The notes beneath the pieces are model-generated. The model saw nothing but the letters and a program-made list of their open reading frames with translations. It searched no databases and was not told where the DNA came from. The translations under genes were made by a program, and so were the position numbers. A DNA stretch of 64,000 nt, taken from positions 327,053 to 391,052 of the forward strand of contig NZ_WPIN01000009.1 of NCBI RefSeq assembly GCF_009754945.1, given 5' to 3'. The number at the start of each line of letters is the position of its first letter. Positions within the stretch are counted from its first letter, which is position 1. Shown here piece by piece: positions 8,647 through 17,461 of the stretch. Source of the DNA: Spirosoma arboris (lineage in GTDB: Bacteria; Bacteroidota; Bacteroidia; Cytophagales; Spirosomataceae).

Positions 8647-10212
8647 ATGGTTATGCTTTACACGAAACACCTTCGTATCGTTGTTGGTATGTTGGTAATT
8701 GGCTCTTTATTGACATTGGTCAGTTGTCAGGATCACCGCCTGCCACCTAACCCAAACGCCTTGCCCGATGCTACAATTTATGCCATTAATGACGCGAATC
8801 AACTACTACGATTGAACGTTCAGAATTCAAGTGTTCCGTTGTCGATGCTGGTTATCACGGGCGTGAATTTTCAGATGGGTGAGCGCATGGTATCGATCGA
8901 TTTTCGCCCAGCTACGGGACAGCTTTATGGGGTAAGCAACATGAGTCGGTTGTTTGTCATTAACCCAACAACGGCGGAGGCTCGTCCGCTAACAACCACT
9001 CCATTTACACCTGCAATTTCGGGTTCTGTCGTTGGGATTGATTTCAATCCGACCGTTGACCGCATTCGTCTTGTTACCAATACAGGACAGGATTTACGCT
9101 TGAATCCAGAAACGGGGTTAGTAGTTGCTACTGATGGGGTGATTAACGGGGTAATGGGGGCTATGATTTCGGAAGTAGCTTACACGAATAGCAGCGCAGG
9201 TGTAACGGTAACAACCCTATACGACATTGATCCTGCCACCGACCGCCTGTATATCCAAAATCCGCCTAATAATGGAACGTTGACGGATGTTGGTCCACTT
9301 GGGTTAGACATATCGGGAGCAGCTGGCTTCGATATTTCGCCCAATGATAATACGCAAGGTCTGGTTGCTGTGCAGTTTAACGGGTCATCAGAACTGGATC
9401 AAATCAACCTATCTACAGGGCGTTTGCAGAAGTTGGGCAATCTGCCTGGTACGATTATCGGACTGGCAATTCCAACAAATCCAGTTGCTTATGCCGTCGA
9501 TGGTACCAATAGCCTTCTTATTTTCAACCCGGTTAGTTTAACTGCCCAGACGCTAAAAGTTATTACAGGTCTTCAACCAGGTGAGTCAATTCTGGGTATC
9601 GACTCCCGACCCGTAAATGGTCAATTGTTTGTGTTAGGTAGCTCGAGTCGGTTATATACCATTGCTGTTACGAATACAAACGTTTGGAATTTGGTACAGG
9701 TTGGTAGTGCTGGAGCATTCACGCTGTCAGGAACCGATTTTGGATTTGACTTTAACCCCACGGTCGACCGCATCCGTGTGGTGAGCAACACTGGCCAGAA
9801 CCTGCGCCTGAACCCGAATGATGGCACATTAGCCGCTACCGATGGCGCACTGACGTTCTCTCCACAGGGCGGGACTCCTAACATATCGGCAGCTGCGTAT
9901 ACGAACAATTTTGCGGGGGCTACCACGACAACCTTGTATGACATTGATGTTCGTCCGGGAAGCGCTGTTTTATTGCAGCAAAACCCACCCAATAACGGGA
10001 CATTAGTTGCTGTCGGTTCGTTGGGTGCTGACGTTGAAAGTGCCAATGGATTTGATATTGGTGGGACAACCGGCACGGCCTATGCTTTACTGCGTTCGAG
10101 CGGCACAACAAAAATATATACCATTAACCTGACAACGGGTGCAGCCACGGCTGGAGCGACTTTATCTGGTAGTCCAACAGTTCGTGGTTTTACGGTTGGT
10201 TTAGGATTCTAG
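8647..10212 (+). CDS. DUF4394 lipoprotein with two repeated domains
   Basis: A hydrophobic N-terminus ending in LTLVSC (Cys at about residue 27) predicts a lipoprotein signal peptide. The rest is two copies of DUF4394, each about 240 residues. Each carries the motif GIDFNPTVDRIRLVTNTGQDLRLNPETG (only partly quoted; the second copy is FDFNPTVDRIRVVSNTGQ), then a TTTLYDID.....QNPPNNGTL block. These repeats resemble beta-propeller blades that are common in exported proteins, but the biochemical role is not known. The duplication within the gene is clear. ATG at 8653 (MLYTKHL) is an alternative start two codons downstream. Confidence 0.85.
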   Translation: MVMLYTKHLRIVVGMLVIGSLLTLVSCQDHRLPPNPNALPDATIYAINDANQLLRLNVQNSSVPLSMLVITGVNFQMGERMVSIDFRPATGQLYGVSNMSRLFVINPTTAEARPLTTTPFTPAISGSVVGIDFNPTVDRIRLVTNTGQDLRLNPETGLVVATDGVINGVMGAMISEVAYTNSSAGVTVTTLYDIDPATDRLYIQNPPNNGTLTDVGPLGLDISGAAGFDISPNDNTQGLVAVQFNGSSELDQINLSTGRLQKLGNLPGTIIGLAIPTNPVAYAVDGTNSLLIFNPVSLTAQTLKVITGLQPGESILGIDSRPVNGQLFVLGSSSRLYTIAVTNTNVWNLVQVGSAGAFTLSGTDFGFDFNPTVDRIRVVSNTGQNLRLNPNDGTLAATDGALTFSPQGGTPNISAAAYTNNFAGATTTTLYDIDVRPGSAVLLQQNPPNNGTLVAVGSLGADVESANGFDIGGTTGTAYALLRSSGTTKIYTINLTTGAATAGATLSGSPTVRGFTVGLGF

Positions 10213-10282
10213 ATCAAAATCCAGAACAATTCCAACCGCCTGGGTAAAATTGGAGTCTCTCTGAAACAGACTAATACCTGTT

Positions 10283-10714
10283 ATGTTACTCTTTCAAAGG
10301 CTTTGCCTCGCAGGCATTTTGTTAAGTTTAGTAAGTGGATGTAGTAAAGAACCAGCTCCACTATTGCTTATTGGCGACTGGCAATGGATAGGCTCGTCGG
10401 GTGGAATTTCTGGCGGGATTACCAAACCCAATATGGCAGAACGCGTTGTCCTGCGATTCTCATCTGATGGGAAATTCAGTCTTCATCAGAATGATACACT
10501 CACCTATAGTGGTTTATTTCGGGTAACGAGTGGGGTTTACTATGGCAAAGACAAACCTCAAATCGACTTAGAGCAGGTGACGTATAGTAACCTGCCTAAA
10601 AATCCCCGCTTCGTCATGTTTGGCGGTATCATTACAGGCATTTCCAATAGTGAATTGTCTATTAGTATGAATGCTGATGATGGAGTCACAAGCATTTTTA
10701 GCCGCCAGCGGTAA
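10283..10714 (+). CDS. Small lipocalin-like lipoprotein, hypothetical
   Basis: A 143-residue protein with a lipoprotein signal (LLSLVSGC, Cys at about 20). After it, LLLIGDWQWIGSSGG and VVLRFSSDGKFSLHQND resemble the small beta-barrel 'lipocalin-like' proteins of Bacteroidota that begin with a G-x-W motif. Envelope location is inferred; no function is known. It follows the DUF4394 gene by 70 bases on the same strand and is closed by a strong bidirectional terminator. Confidence 0.7.
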   Translation: MLLFQRLCLAGILLSLVSGCSKEPAPLLLIGDWQWIGSSGGISGGITKPNMAERVVLRFSSDGKFSLHQNDTLTYSGLFRVTSGVYYGKDKPQIDLEQVTYSNLPKNPRFVMFGGIITGISNSELSISMNADDGVTSIFSRQR

Positions 10715-10727
10715 AAACATCCGGATA

Positions 10728-10762
10728 CAAAAAGAGCCACTCAATTCGAGTGGCTCTTTTTG
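10728..10762. terminator. Bidirectional terminator, lipoprotein / carB
   Basis: A 15-bp perfect stem (10728-10742 with 10748-10762) has A and T runs on both sides. It lies between convergent genes and fits intrinsic termination in both directions. Confidence 0.85.
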
Positions 10763-10767
10763 TAATT

Positions 10768-13644
10768 CTACCGGCTCAGATACAAATTCCGTTCGGAGTA
10801 TACCTTCTGGAAATAATCGTCCGTAAGGTCGTCGATGAAATAGATACCCTCTCCGGTCGATTTCATTTCGGGACCGAGTTCCTTATTTACGTTCGGGAAT
10901 TTGCTGAACGAGAACACCGGAATCTTGATCGCATAACCTTTCTTGACCGGCTTGAAATCGAAATCCTTCACCTTCTTGTCGCCTAGCATTACCTTGGTTG
11001 CATAGTTGACATAAGGTTCCTGATACGCTTTACAGATGAACGGTACCGTACGGCTGGCCCGTGGGTTTGCTTCAATAATGTAGACCACTTCGTTTTTGAT
11101 GGCGAACTGAATATTGATCAACCCAACGGTCTTAAGCGCGACGGCAATCTTTTTGGTATGTTCTTCAATTTGCCGAATCACGTTCTCGCTCAAGTCGAAG
11201 GTCGGTAGCACAGCATAGGAGTCGCCGGAGTGAATACCCGCCGGTTCGATGTGCTCCATGATACCAATGATATATACGTCCTCGCCGTCGCAAATGGCAT
11301 CGGCTTCCGCTTCAATGGCGTTTTCGAGGAAGTGGTCGAGCAGGATGTTGTTGTCTGGAATATCTTCCAGAATCTTCATTACATGTTGCTCCAGCTCGTT
11401 CTCATTGATAACGATCTTCATGTTCTGGCCACCCAGCACGTAGCTTGGCCGTACCAGCAGCGGGAATCCTAGCTCACGCGATAATTCCAGTGCGCCTTCC
11501 GACTCCCGAACGGTTCCAAATTTTGGGTATGGAATGTCCAGGGTTTTCAGCATCTCCGAGAAATGACCCCGATCTTCGGCTAAGTCGAGGGCTTCCCAAC
11601 TTGTACCGATGATTTTGATACCGTAGCGAGTCAGTTTTTCGGCCATTTTCAGCGCCGTTTGACCACCCAACTGCACAATGACGCCCTCGGGCTGCTCGTG
11701 CATGATAATGGCGTGAACGTGCTCCCAGAAAACCGGTTCGAAGTACAGTTTGTCGGCAATATCAGGGTCCGTTGAGACCGTTTCGGGATTACAGTTGATC
11801 ATGATCGTCTCATAACCCGCTTCCTTAGCCGCCAACACACCATGTACACAAGAGTAATCGAATTCGATTCCCTGGCCAATGCGGTTTGGTCCTGAACCCA
11901 ATACCACAACCTTTTTGCGATTGCTCCGAATCGACTCATTACCGGGCAGGTCAGAAACCGGCTCAGGGCGGTCATTTGTGATGGGTAACTGATTGTTAAA
12001 CGTCGAATAATAATACGGCGTTTTAGCCTCGAACTCAGCTGCGCAGGTATCTACACACTTATACACCCGGCGGATGTTATGCTCCTGCCGATAATTGTAA
12101 ATCTTACTTTCCTTCACCTGAAGCAAGTGAGCTAACTGGCGATCGGCATAGCCTTTCTGCTTGGCCGTCCGGAGAAGTTCGGGCGGAATATCGTCCAGAT
12201 CGTATTTTTGAATCTCACGCTCCAGCTCAATCAATTCCTCGATCTGATGCAAAAACCAGGGGTCTATTTTGGTTAATTGCTGAATCGTACGGAAGGACAT
12301 TCCGGCTTTAAACGCATCGTAGATATGGAACAGACGGTTCCAGCTTGGGTGTTGCAGACTTTCCGTTAGAGCAGCTCGGTCGGTGAGTTCGTGACCATCA
12401 GCACCAAGGCCATTCCGACGAATTTCTAACGACTGACAGGCTTTTTGGAGGGCTTCCTGAAAGTTCCGGCCAATACCCATCGTTTCGCCTACCGACTTCA
12501 TTTGCAGGCCTAACGACCGGTCGGCACCCGGAAACTTGTCAAAATTCCAGCGAGGTACTTTTACAATGACGTAGTCAATAGCTGGTTCGAAGAAAGCTGA
12601 CGTTGTGCCCGTAATCGGGTTGATCAGTTCATCGAGGTTATACCCGACCGACATTTTAGCCGCAATCTTAGCAATAGGATAACCCGTTGCTTTTGATGCC
12701 AGCGCTGATGATCGGCTCACGCGTGGATTTACCTCAATAACGATGATGTCATCCGTTTGCGGGTTGACTGAAAACTGAATATTGCATCCTCCGGCAAACT
12801 GCCCAATACCACTCATCACCCTGATGGCCAGGTCGCGCATTTTTTGGTAGAGTGTGTCGGGTAGGGTCATGGCCGGAGCAACTGTAATACTGTCGCCGGT
12901 ATGAATACCCATCGGATCGAAGTTTTCGATGGAGCAGATGATGATGAAGTTACCGTTGTTATCACGCAACAACTCCAGCTCATACTCTTTCCAGCCCATT
13001 ACACTTTGTTCTACCAACACCTCATGAACAGGAGATGCGTGTAAACCGGCGGTAAGCGCCTTGTCGAAATCTTCAGGTCGGTTGACGAAGCCACCGCCCG
13101 TACCGCCAAGGGTAAACGATGGTCGAATAACGAGCGGGAAGCCAATTTCCTGCGCAATTTCTTTACCTTCCAGAAACGAGCGAGCGGTGCGTCCTTTACA
13201 AACCCCCGCGCCAAGCTCAAGCATCAGCAGGCGGAATTTCTCACGATCTTCGGTCGTTTCGATGGCTTTAATATCCACCCCGATGATCTGAACATTGTAT
13301 TTTTTCCAAATACCGGCTTTGTCGCAATCGATAGCCAGATTCAGCGCTGTCTGCCCACCCATAGTTGGTAGAACGGCGTCGATGGGGCGACCCATTTCCT
13401 GGTGTTTTTTCAGGATTTCGACGATAGACTTTTTCTCTAACGGCAGTAGATAGACATGATCGGCGTTGATTGGGTCGGTCATGATCGTGGCCGGATTGGA
13501 ATTAATCAACGACACTTCTATACCTTCCTCCCGAATAGATCGAGCGGCCTGTGAGCCAGCATAATCGAACTCACAAGCCTGGCCAATAACAATGGGGCCT
13601 GAGCCAATAATAAGAACCGAGCGAATGTTGGAATTTTTTGGCAT
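10768..13644 (-). CDS. carB: Carbamoyl-phosphate synthase large subunit, lacking the C-terminal allosteric domain
   Basis: Makes carbamoyl phosphate from bicarbonate, ATP and glutamine-derived ammonia for pyrimidines and arginine. Two homologous ATP-grasp halves are seen. The first opens with SVLIIGSGPIVIGQACEFDYAG (shortened: IIGSGPIVIGQ..EFDYAG) and the second with VVLGSGPNRIGQGIEFDYS near residue 580. ATP-grasp motifs (GGTGGGF, IEVNPRVSRSSA, IEANPRASRTVPF) are intact in both. The E. coli protein has 1,073 residues; this one stops at 958, right after GPEMKSTGE, so the MGS-like domain that binds UMP, IMP and ornithine is missing. Control must therefore differ from E. coli. carA is not adjacent. 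A stem-loop occupies the leader. Confidence 0.96.
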   Translation of the reverse strand: MPKNSNIRSVLIIGSGPIVIGQACEFDYAGSQAARSIREEGIEVSLINSNPATIMTDPINADHVYLLPLEKKSIVEILKKHQEMGRPIDAVLPTMGGQTALNLAIDCDKAGIWKKYNVQIIGVDIKAIETTEDREKFRLLMLELGAGVCKGRTARSFLEGKEIAQEIGFPLVIRPSFTLGGTGGGFVNRPEDFDKALTAGLHASPVHEVLVEQSVMGWKEYELELLRDNNGNFIIICSIENFDPMGIHTGDSITVAPAMTLPDTLYQKMRDLAIRVMSGIGQFAGGCNIQFSVNPQTDDIIVIEVNPRVSRSSALASKATGYPIAKIAAKMSVGYNLDELINPITGTTSAFFEPAIDYVIVKVPRWNFDKFPGADRSLGLQMKSVGETMGIGRNFQEALQKACQSLEIRRNGLGADGHELTDRAALTESLQHPSWNRLFHIYDAFKAGMSFRTIQQLTKIDPWFLHQIEELIELEREIQKYDLDDIPPELLRTAKQKGYADRQLAHLLQVKESKIYNYRQEHNIRRVYKCVDTCAAEFEAKTPYYYSTFNNQLPITNDRPEPVSDLPGNESIRSNRKKVVVLGSGPNRIGQGIEFDYSCVHGVLAAKEAGYETIMINCNPETVSTDPDIADKLYFEPVFWEHVHAIIMHEQPEGVIVQLGGQTALKMAEKLTRYGIKIIGTSWEALDLAEDRGHFSEMLKTLDIPYPKFGTVRESEGALELSRELGFPLLVRPSYVLGGQNMKIVINENELEQHVMKILEDIPDNNILLDHFLENAIEAEADAICDGEDVYIIGIMEHIEPAGIHSGDSYAVLPTFDLSENVIRQIEEHTKKIAVALKTVGLINIQFAIKNEVVYIIEANPRASRTVPFICKAYQEPYVNYATKVMLGDKKVKDFDFKPVKKGYAIKIPVFSFSKFPNVNKELGPEMKSTGEGIYFIDDLTDDYFQKVYSERNLYLSR

Positions 13645-13674
13645 TTTTCAGCAGGACAATGACCGCATGGGCGG

Positions 13675-13730
13675 CCCTGAATGAGTTGTAAGTTGAGCAC
13701 ACTGCCTGACGATTAGCAGGCGATTCAGGG
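13675..13730 (-). promoter_or_regulatory. Stem-loop in the carB leader
   Basis: An 8-bp outer stem (CCCTGAAT/ATTCAGGG) encloses an inner GCCTG/CAGGC hairpin. It lies between the predicted carB transcript start and its ATG. A regulatory role is only a suggestion. Confidence 0.35.
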
Positions 13731-13747
13731 TCTGGTCAAAAATCCTG

Positions 13748-13777
13748 CAAAATTAGGGGTTTAGCGGGGAATGGAAA
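13748..13777 (-). promoter_or_regulatory. Promoter candidate for carB
   Basis: The minus strand has TAATTTTG (13748-13755), an exact -7 match, preceded by TTTC (13774-13777) about 18 bases upstream as a weak -33 box. Transcription would start about 95 bases before the ATG. Confidence 0.4.
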
Positions 13778-13947
13778 AGGAGAATTTTAGAATATAATGC
13801 GATAGTGGCGATAATAAGCCTCAAGGCCCTTTTTTTTGTGTAAGCTGCTTCAATAATAAGTTCGTCAATAGGGTTTAACGTAAATTTTTTTTGATTTCCT
13901 TCCAACGGTTTTCGCCTAATACCAATCAGTAACATACAATGTGATTT

Positions 13948-13979
13948 ATTGGAAAACGCTCGGTATATACCTATTTTTG
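13948..13979 (+). promoter_or_regulatory. Promoter candidate for the lipoprotein gene at 14010
   Basis: ATTG (13948-13951), 20 bases, then TATTTTTG (13972-13979). The -7 box is exact and the -33 box has one mismatch. Confidence 0.45.
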
Positions 13980-14009
13980 ACTAATTTGATTCATTAATGT
14001 ATTGCGCTT

Positions 14010-15440
14010 ATGGTTCGACCTTATTTACTGTTTATATGTGTTCTGGTTAGTTGTCTGGCTGTAACCTGTGTTCGTGATTACCCGTCTACAGATCCTAATA
14101 AAGCGCCCGTTGTGCCGAACCCACCATCAGGCGGATTGCCTGGCCAGACGCAAACATCTCCCCAAAAGCGACTGTATCTGGATAATGATAAGATACGGGT
14201 GGGTATTGATCTCAATGCGGGAGGAGCTATTACTTATTTATCAGAGGCCGGTAGTAGCGTAAACATGGTCAACAATAATGACTTGGGACGGCAGATACAA
14301 ACCTCAATTTATGCGGGTCCTTACCCCTATAGTGTGAATGGAAAAGATCCTGTTTATCAGTGGAGATATCTTGGCTGGAATCCCGTTCAGACAGGTGACT
14401 ATTATAATAATCCAGCGCGGGTGATTAGCTATCAACAAGGGCAAAACACGCTGTACGTCAAAACGATACCATTGATTTGGCCCTTGCTCAATGAACCCGC
14501 CGACTGTTACTTCGAGCACTGGATTGAACTCAAAGACAATACAATTCACGTACGTTGTAAAATTGTTGTTAATCGGGCCGATACCACTCAGTATGAGTCC
14601 CGAACGCAGGAGGTGCCTTGTGTCTACCTGAATGGGCCCTATTATCGGATGATTACCTATGGGGGCGTGAAGCCGTTCACTAACGATGCGGTATCAGAAT
14701 TTACCGACCGGGATGTACTGAATCGATATGGTAGCGAAAACTGGATTGCCTTGCTGAATGCAGATGGACGGGGTGTTGGTTTGTATAAGCCCAACGAGGT
14801 ACGATTCGGATCGGCGGGTTTTGGTGTTCCAAAGGTTGGGGGTGAGTATGACGTGTCGGCGGGCTACATAACCAGCCAGCCTCACTTGCTAATTGATCAT
14901 AATGGGCAGTATGAATTTGAATATACTTTGGTCGTTGGCTCGTTGACCGATATTCGACAGTTCGCCTATGCCCAGCCTCGCCCGCCTACGGCCCCTACGT
15001 ATAAATTTGTCAGCGATCGACAGGGTTGGTATTTCAATCATACTCGCGACAAGGGCTATCCGATTCAGAATGAATTGACTGTTCGCTGGATGCGAGATGA
15101 TTCGACTGCCAGCAGATTCCGGGTTATGAGTCCAATGTCGTTCTGGAATTCGACAAGTGTACCAAAGATTTACATACAGGCTGCTTTTCAGACAAAAGGA
15201 ACGATAGCCCGGTTTTCGTGGCGTAAACCTGAGGATTATGACTTTCTGGACACACCGGGTCGCTACGTCGATTTCCCAATTGTGGGCGATGGCCAGTTCC
15301 GTACGTATGAAATTAACACAAGTCAACTGACAGGATGGGATGGAGCTATTACTCAAATTTCCTTAACAAGTCCAGACAGTCAGTTTCCTTTCGAGAAAGG
15401 GTCGATTTTGCGGCTACGTAGTGTAACCGCTTCCAATTAG
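14010..15440 (+). CDS. Exported hypothetical protein, glycan-associated fold suspected
   Basis: The 476 residues start with a hydrophobic signal segment ending LAVTC (Cys about 20), a possible though imperfect lipobox, then a Pro/Gly-rich linker to about residue 50. The body opens with LDNDKIRVGIDLNAGGAITYLSE, similar in style to the first strands of galactose-mutarotase-like supersandwich domains ('N.k.rvg.dl..GGai..ls'). It contains YFEHWIELKDNTIHVRCKI and ENWIALLNADGRGVGLY, also seen in such domains. The last 130 residues look like a separate beta-sandwich. I suspect carbohydrate binding or processing, but no catalytic residues can be named. It is a single-gene unit followed by a 64-bp palindrome. 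Confidence 0.65.
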   Translation: MVRPYLLFICVLVSCLAVTCVRDYPSTDPNKAPVVPNPPSGGLPGQTQTSPQKRLYLDNDKIRVGIDLNAGGAITYLSEAGSSVNMVNNNDLGRQIQTSIYAGPYPYSVNGKDPVYQWRYLGWNPVQTGDYYNNPARVISYQQGQNTLYVKTIPLIWPLLNEPADCYFEHWIELKDNTIHVRCKIVVNRADTTQYESRTQEVPCVYLNGPYYRMITYGGVKPFTNDAVSEFTDRDVLNRYGSENWIALLNADGRGVGLYKPNEVRFGSAGFGVPKVGGEYDVSAGYITSQPHLLIDHNGQYEFEYTLVVGSLTDIRQFAYAQPRPPTAPTYKFVSDRQGWYFNHTRDKGYPIQNELTVRWMRDDSTASRFRVMSPMSFWNSTSVPKIYIQAAFQTKGTIARFSWRKPEDYDFLDTPGRYVDFPIVGDGQFRTYEINTSQLTGWDGAITQISLTSPDSQFPFEKGSILRLRSVTASN

Positions 15441-15445
15441 TAAAT

Positions 15446-15509
15446 ACCTGGGACTAAAAAATGAGGGATTTGCTGAGCTCAGCAAATCCCTCATTTTTTA
15501 GTCCCAGGT
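15446..15509. terminator. Perfect 64-bp palindrome
   Basis: Bases 15446-15477 are the exact complement of 15478-15509, with no unpaired loop. It lies just past the stop of the gene at 15440. As RNA it would form a long hairpin with an A run before and T runs inside the arm; termination is the simple reading. Confidence 0.9.
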
Positions 15510-15569
15510 GAACAATCGCGCGTACACTTGGTTGTAATCTGAGTTAATAACTTATAGAAATCAACTGTT

Positions 15570-16025
15570 ATGATCACGAATAAGGAAATTGTTGACGACC
15601 TCAACGAACTGGTTAAAATCAATAATGATCGCATTCAGGGCTATGAAAAAGCGATTGAAGACAACGAAGACGCACAACTGGACGATCTTTTCCGGCACTA
15701 TGTAATTCAGAGTCAGAATTTTCGTAGTCAATTGGCCGATCACATTGTACGGATTGATGGATTGGCAGTATCTGATGCCACATCAACGGATGTAACAAGT
15801 AAGATTCACCGGGCCTGGATCGATATTAAATCAGCGCTGACGGGTAAGGATCGCGATAGCGTACTGAGTTCAGTTGAGTTTGGCGAAAATGCTGCGATTG
15901 AAGCCTATCAGGATGCGATTGATAAAGATCATATTCCGGCGTACATTAAAGAAGATTTGCAAAAGCAATTAAGCCAATTGCAAACTGCTCACGATAAAAT
16001 CAGTTCACTGGAGAAGGCTGCATAA
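15570..16025 (+). CDS. PA2169-type four-helix-bundle protein (DUF2383)
   Basis: The 151 residues are almost entirely helical with acidic surface and match the DUF2383 / PA2169 family. These are ferritin-like four-helix bundles, often stress-induced, with no proven function. Recognisable parts are EIVDDLNELVKINNDRIQGYEKA at the start and SVLSSVEFGENAAIEAYQDAID in helix three. No signal peptide is present, so it is cytoplasmic. It stands alone between two strong palindromes. Confidence 0.82.
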   Translation: MITNKEIVDDLNELVKINNDRIQGYEKAIEDNEDAQLDDLFRHYVIQSQNFRSQLADHIVRIDGLAVSDATSTDVTSKIHRAWIDIKSALTGKDRDSVLSSVEFGENAAIEAYQDAIDKDHIPAYIKEDLQKQLSQLQTAHDKISSLEKAA

Positions 16026-16031
16026 GTTGTG

Positions 16032-16085
16032 CCAGCATACAACAAAAAGGGAGGACTTCAAGTCCTCCCTTTTGTTGTATGCTGG
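16032..16085. terminator. Long palindromic bidirectional terminator
   Basis: Arms of 26-27 bases (16032-16058 and 16060-16085) pair with one bulged A. The central AGGACTTCAAGTCCT and flanking A/T runs fit termination for both convergent genes. Confidence 0.8.
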
Positions 16086-16090
16086 TTTGA

Positions 16091-16438
16091 TTAACCTGCC
16101 TGCGTAACCTGTTTCGATGTCTCCTCCAGTACCTGTGCCAGCTGAAGCAGTTGTCCAACTAAACCAACGTCCGATACCTCGTTAGCAGCCTGCTTTGTTA
16201 GCTTGCTAAGTGTATGCAACGACCCGGCGATTTGGGGAGCTTTCCCATCTGCCAGCGCTCGTTTGAGCGAGAATAACTCATCGGCAACATTTTCGAGCGT
16301 CAGATTACCTTCCCCAAGTGCATCACTCCACTGATTAATTAAGTCATTGACTGGACTTATGTGTTCAGCGCCTTCTTGCAGCCTATGCAGGGTTGAAGCC
16401 AGCAATTGCTGCGGGTCTTGTTTGGTTTGTGTTAGCAT
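16091..16438 (-). CDS. Small helical protein, hypothetical
   Basis: A 115-residue protein if started at ATG 16438 (MLTQTKQDPQQ). The longer frame would overlap the aldo/keto reductase behind it and lacks a better start. It is rich in Leu, Gln and Ala, appears all-helical and has no signal or membrane segment. It may belong to the small DUF1641-like or similar helical families, but I cannot identify it. It lies 37 bases after the aldo/keto reductase and is probably co-transcribed with it. Confidence 0.6.
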   Translation of the reverse strand: MLTQTKQDPQQLLASTLHRLQEGAEHISPVNDLINQWSDALGEGNLTLENVADELFSLKRALADGKAPQIAGSLHTLSKLTKQAANEVSDVGLVGQLLQLAQVLEETSKQVTQAG

Positions 16439-16475
16439 ACAGATTGACGATTTGGTTACTGATTTATAGCAAACC

Positions 16476-17384
16476 TTATTCAGGTAGCGGCATATCATTC
16501 AAATCTTCGTCGGTAAGTTTGATTGTCACAGCCTGTAGGTTTTCTTCCAAATGCTTTACCGATGATGTTCCGGCAATAGGCAGCATTGCCGGTGAAGCGG
16601 CTAAGAGCCAGGCAAGCGCAATTTGATAGTCTGTAGCATTGTGACGAGCAGCCACTTTTTTGATGGCATTGTTAGCCGCTACGTTTCCTGCATTGAGCGG
16701 GAACCAGGGAATAAAGGCAATGTTGTTCTGTTCGCTGTATTTTAGAACATCATTCCACCGCTGCTCCCCAAAGTTGTACATATTCTGTACCGACACGACC
16801 TCGAAGTATTTTTTTGCTTCTTCGATCTGATCGATACTTACTTCCGACAAACCAATGTGCCGAATTTTGCCTTGTTGCTGGGCCTCCTGTAAAAAACTCA
16901 GGAACTCGTCAGACGGTACTTTTGGGTCGAAACGGTGAAGTTGATACAAATCGATTCGATCGACTTTCAATCGTTTCAGACTGCCTTCCAGAGCCTCTTG
17001 TAGATGTTTCCGGCTGCCATCTACCGGCCATTGGTTCGGCCCCGTACGTAGTAGACCGCCTTTGGTGGCGATGACTAAGCCGTCGGGGTAGGGGTGAAGT
17101 GCTTCGGCAATGAGTTCTTCTGAAACGTAAGGGCCGTAGCTATCAGCCGTATCAATAAAATTAATGCCCAGATCGAGGCAGCGTTTTAAAACGCGGATCG
17201 CTTCGTCATGGTCTTTTGGTGGCCCCCATATTCCGTTCCCAGTAATACGCATAGCTCCGTACGCCATACGATTGACAGTTAAGTCGCCACCGATTGTAAT
17301 AGTACCTGCCTGGGCGGCCAATTGTGATCCGGCCGATTGTTCAGTTGCTTGCATGGGTATTTTGTGATTCAGGTTCCAGGACAT
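16476..17384 (-). CDS. Aldo/keto reductase
   Basis: NAD(P)H-dependent oxidoreductase with a TIM-barrel fold. The tetrad is Asp78, Tyr83, Lys108 and His150, in FIDTADSYG, IATKGG and YQLHRFD. C-terminal LPIAGTSSVKHLEENL is the cofactor-binding motif. It belongs to the YajO/Tas-like branch, unlike the enzyme at 6053. ATG at 17351 (MQATEQ, residue 11) is a possible later start. The substrate is unknown. It precedes a small helical protein gene and follows tyrA on the same strand. Confidence 0.9.
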   Translation of the reverse strand: MSWNLNHKIPMQATEQSAGSQLAAQAGTITIGGDLTVNRMAYGAMRITGNGIWGPPKDHDEAIRVLKRCLDLGINFIDTADSYGPYVSEELIAEALHPYPDGLVIATKGGLLRTGPNQWPVDGSRKHLQEALEGSLKRLKVDRIDLYQLHRFDPKVPSDEFLSFLQEAQQQGKIRHIGLSEVSIDQIEEAKKYFEVVSVQNMYNFGEQRWNDVLKYSEQNNIAFIPWFPLNAGNVAANNAIKKVAARHNATDYQIALAWLLAASPAMLPIAGTSSVKHLEENLQAVTIKLTDEDLNDMPLPE

Positions 17385-17461
17385 ACCAGTTAGTGGTGTC
17401 CTATGACATAAACCAACAGAAATCCGTTTTGTATCAGCAACCGGAAAAAGTTTTACTTTTT

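Larger units (their letters stand above)
13645..14009. other. Divergent intergenic region, carB / lipoprotein
   Basis: I see no gene here; a 60-codon frame at 13753-13935 on the minus strand lacks support. The region holds the carB leader hairpin, a carB promoter candidate and a promoter candidate for the gene at 14010. Confidence 0.6.

Noticed and set aside
13753..13935. Open frame of 60 codons upstream of carB on the minus strand
   Set aside because: No signal, domain or spacing supports it, and it overlaps the predicted carB promoter.
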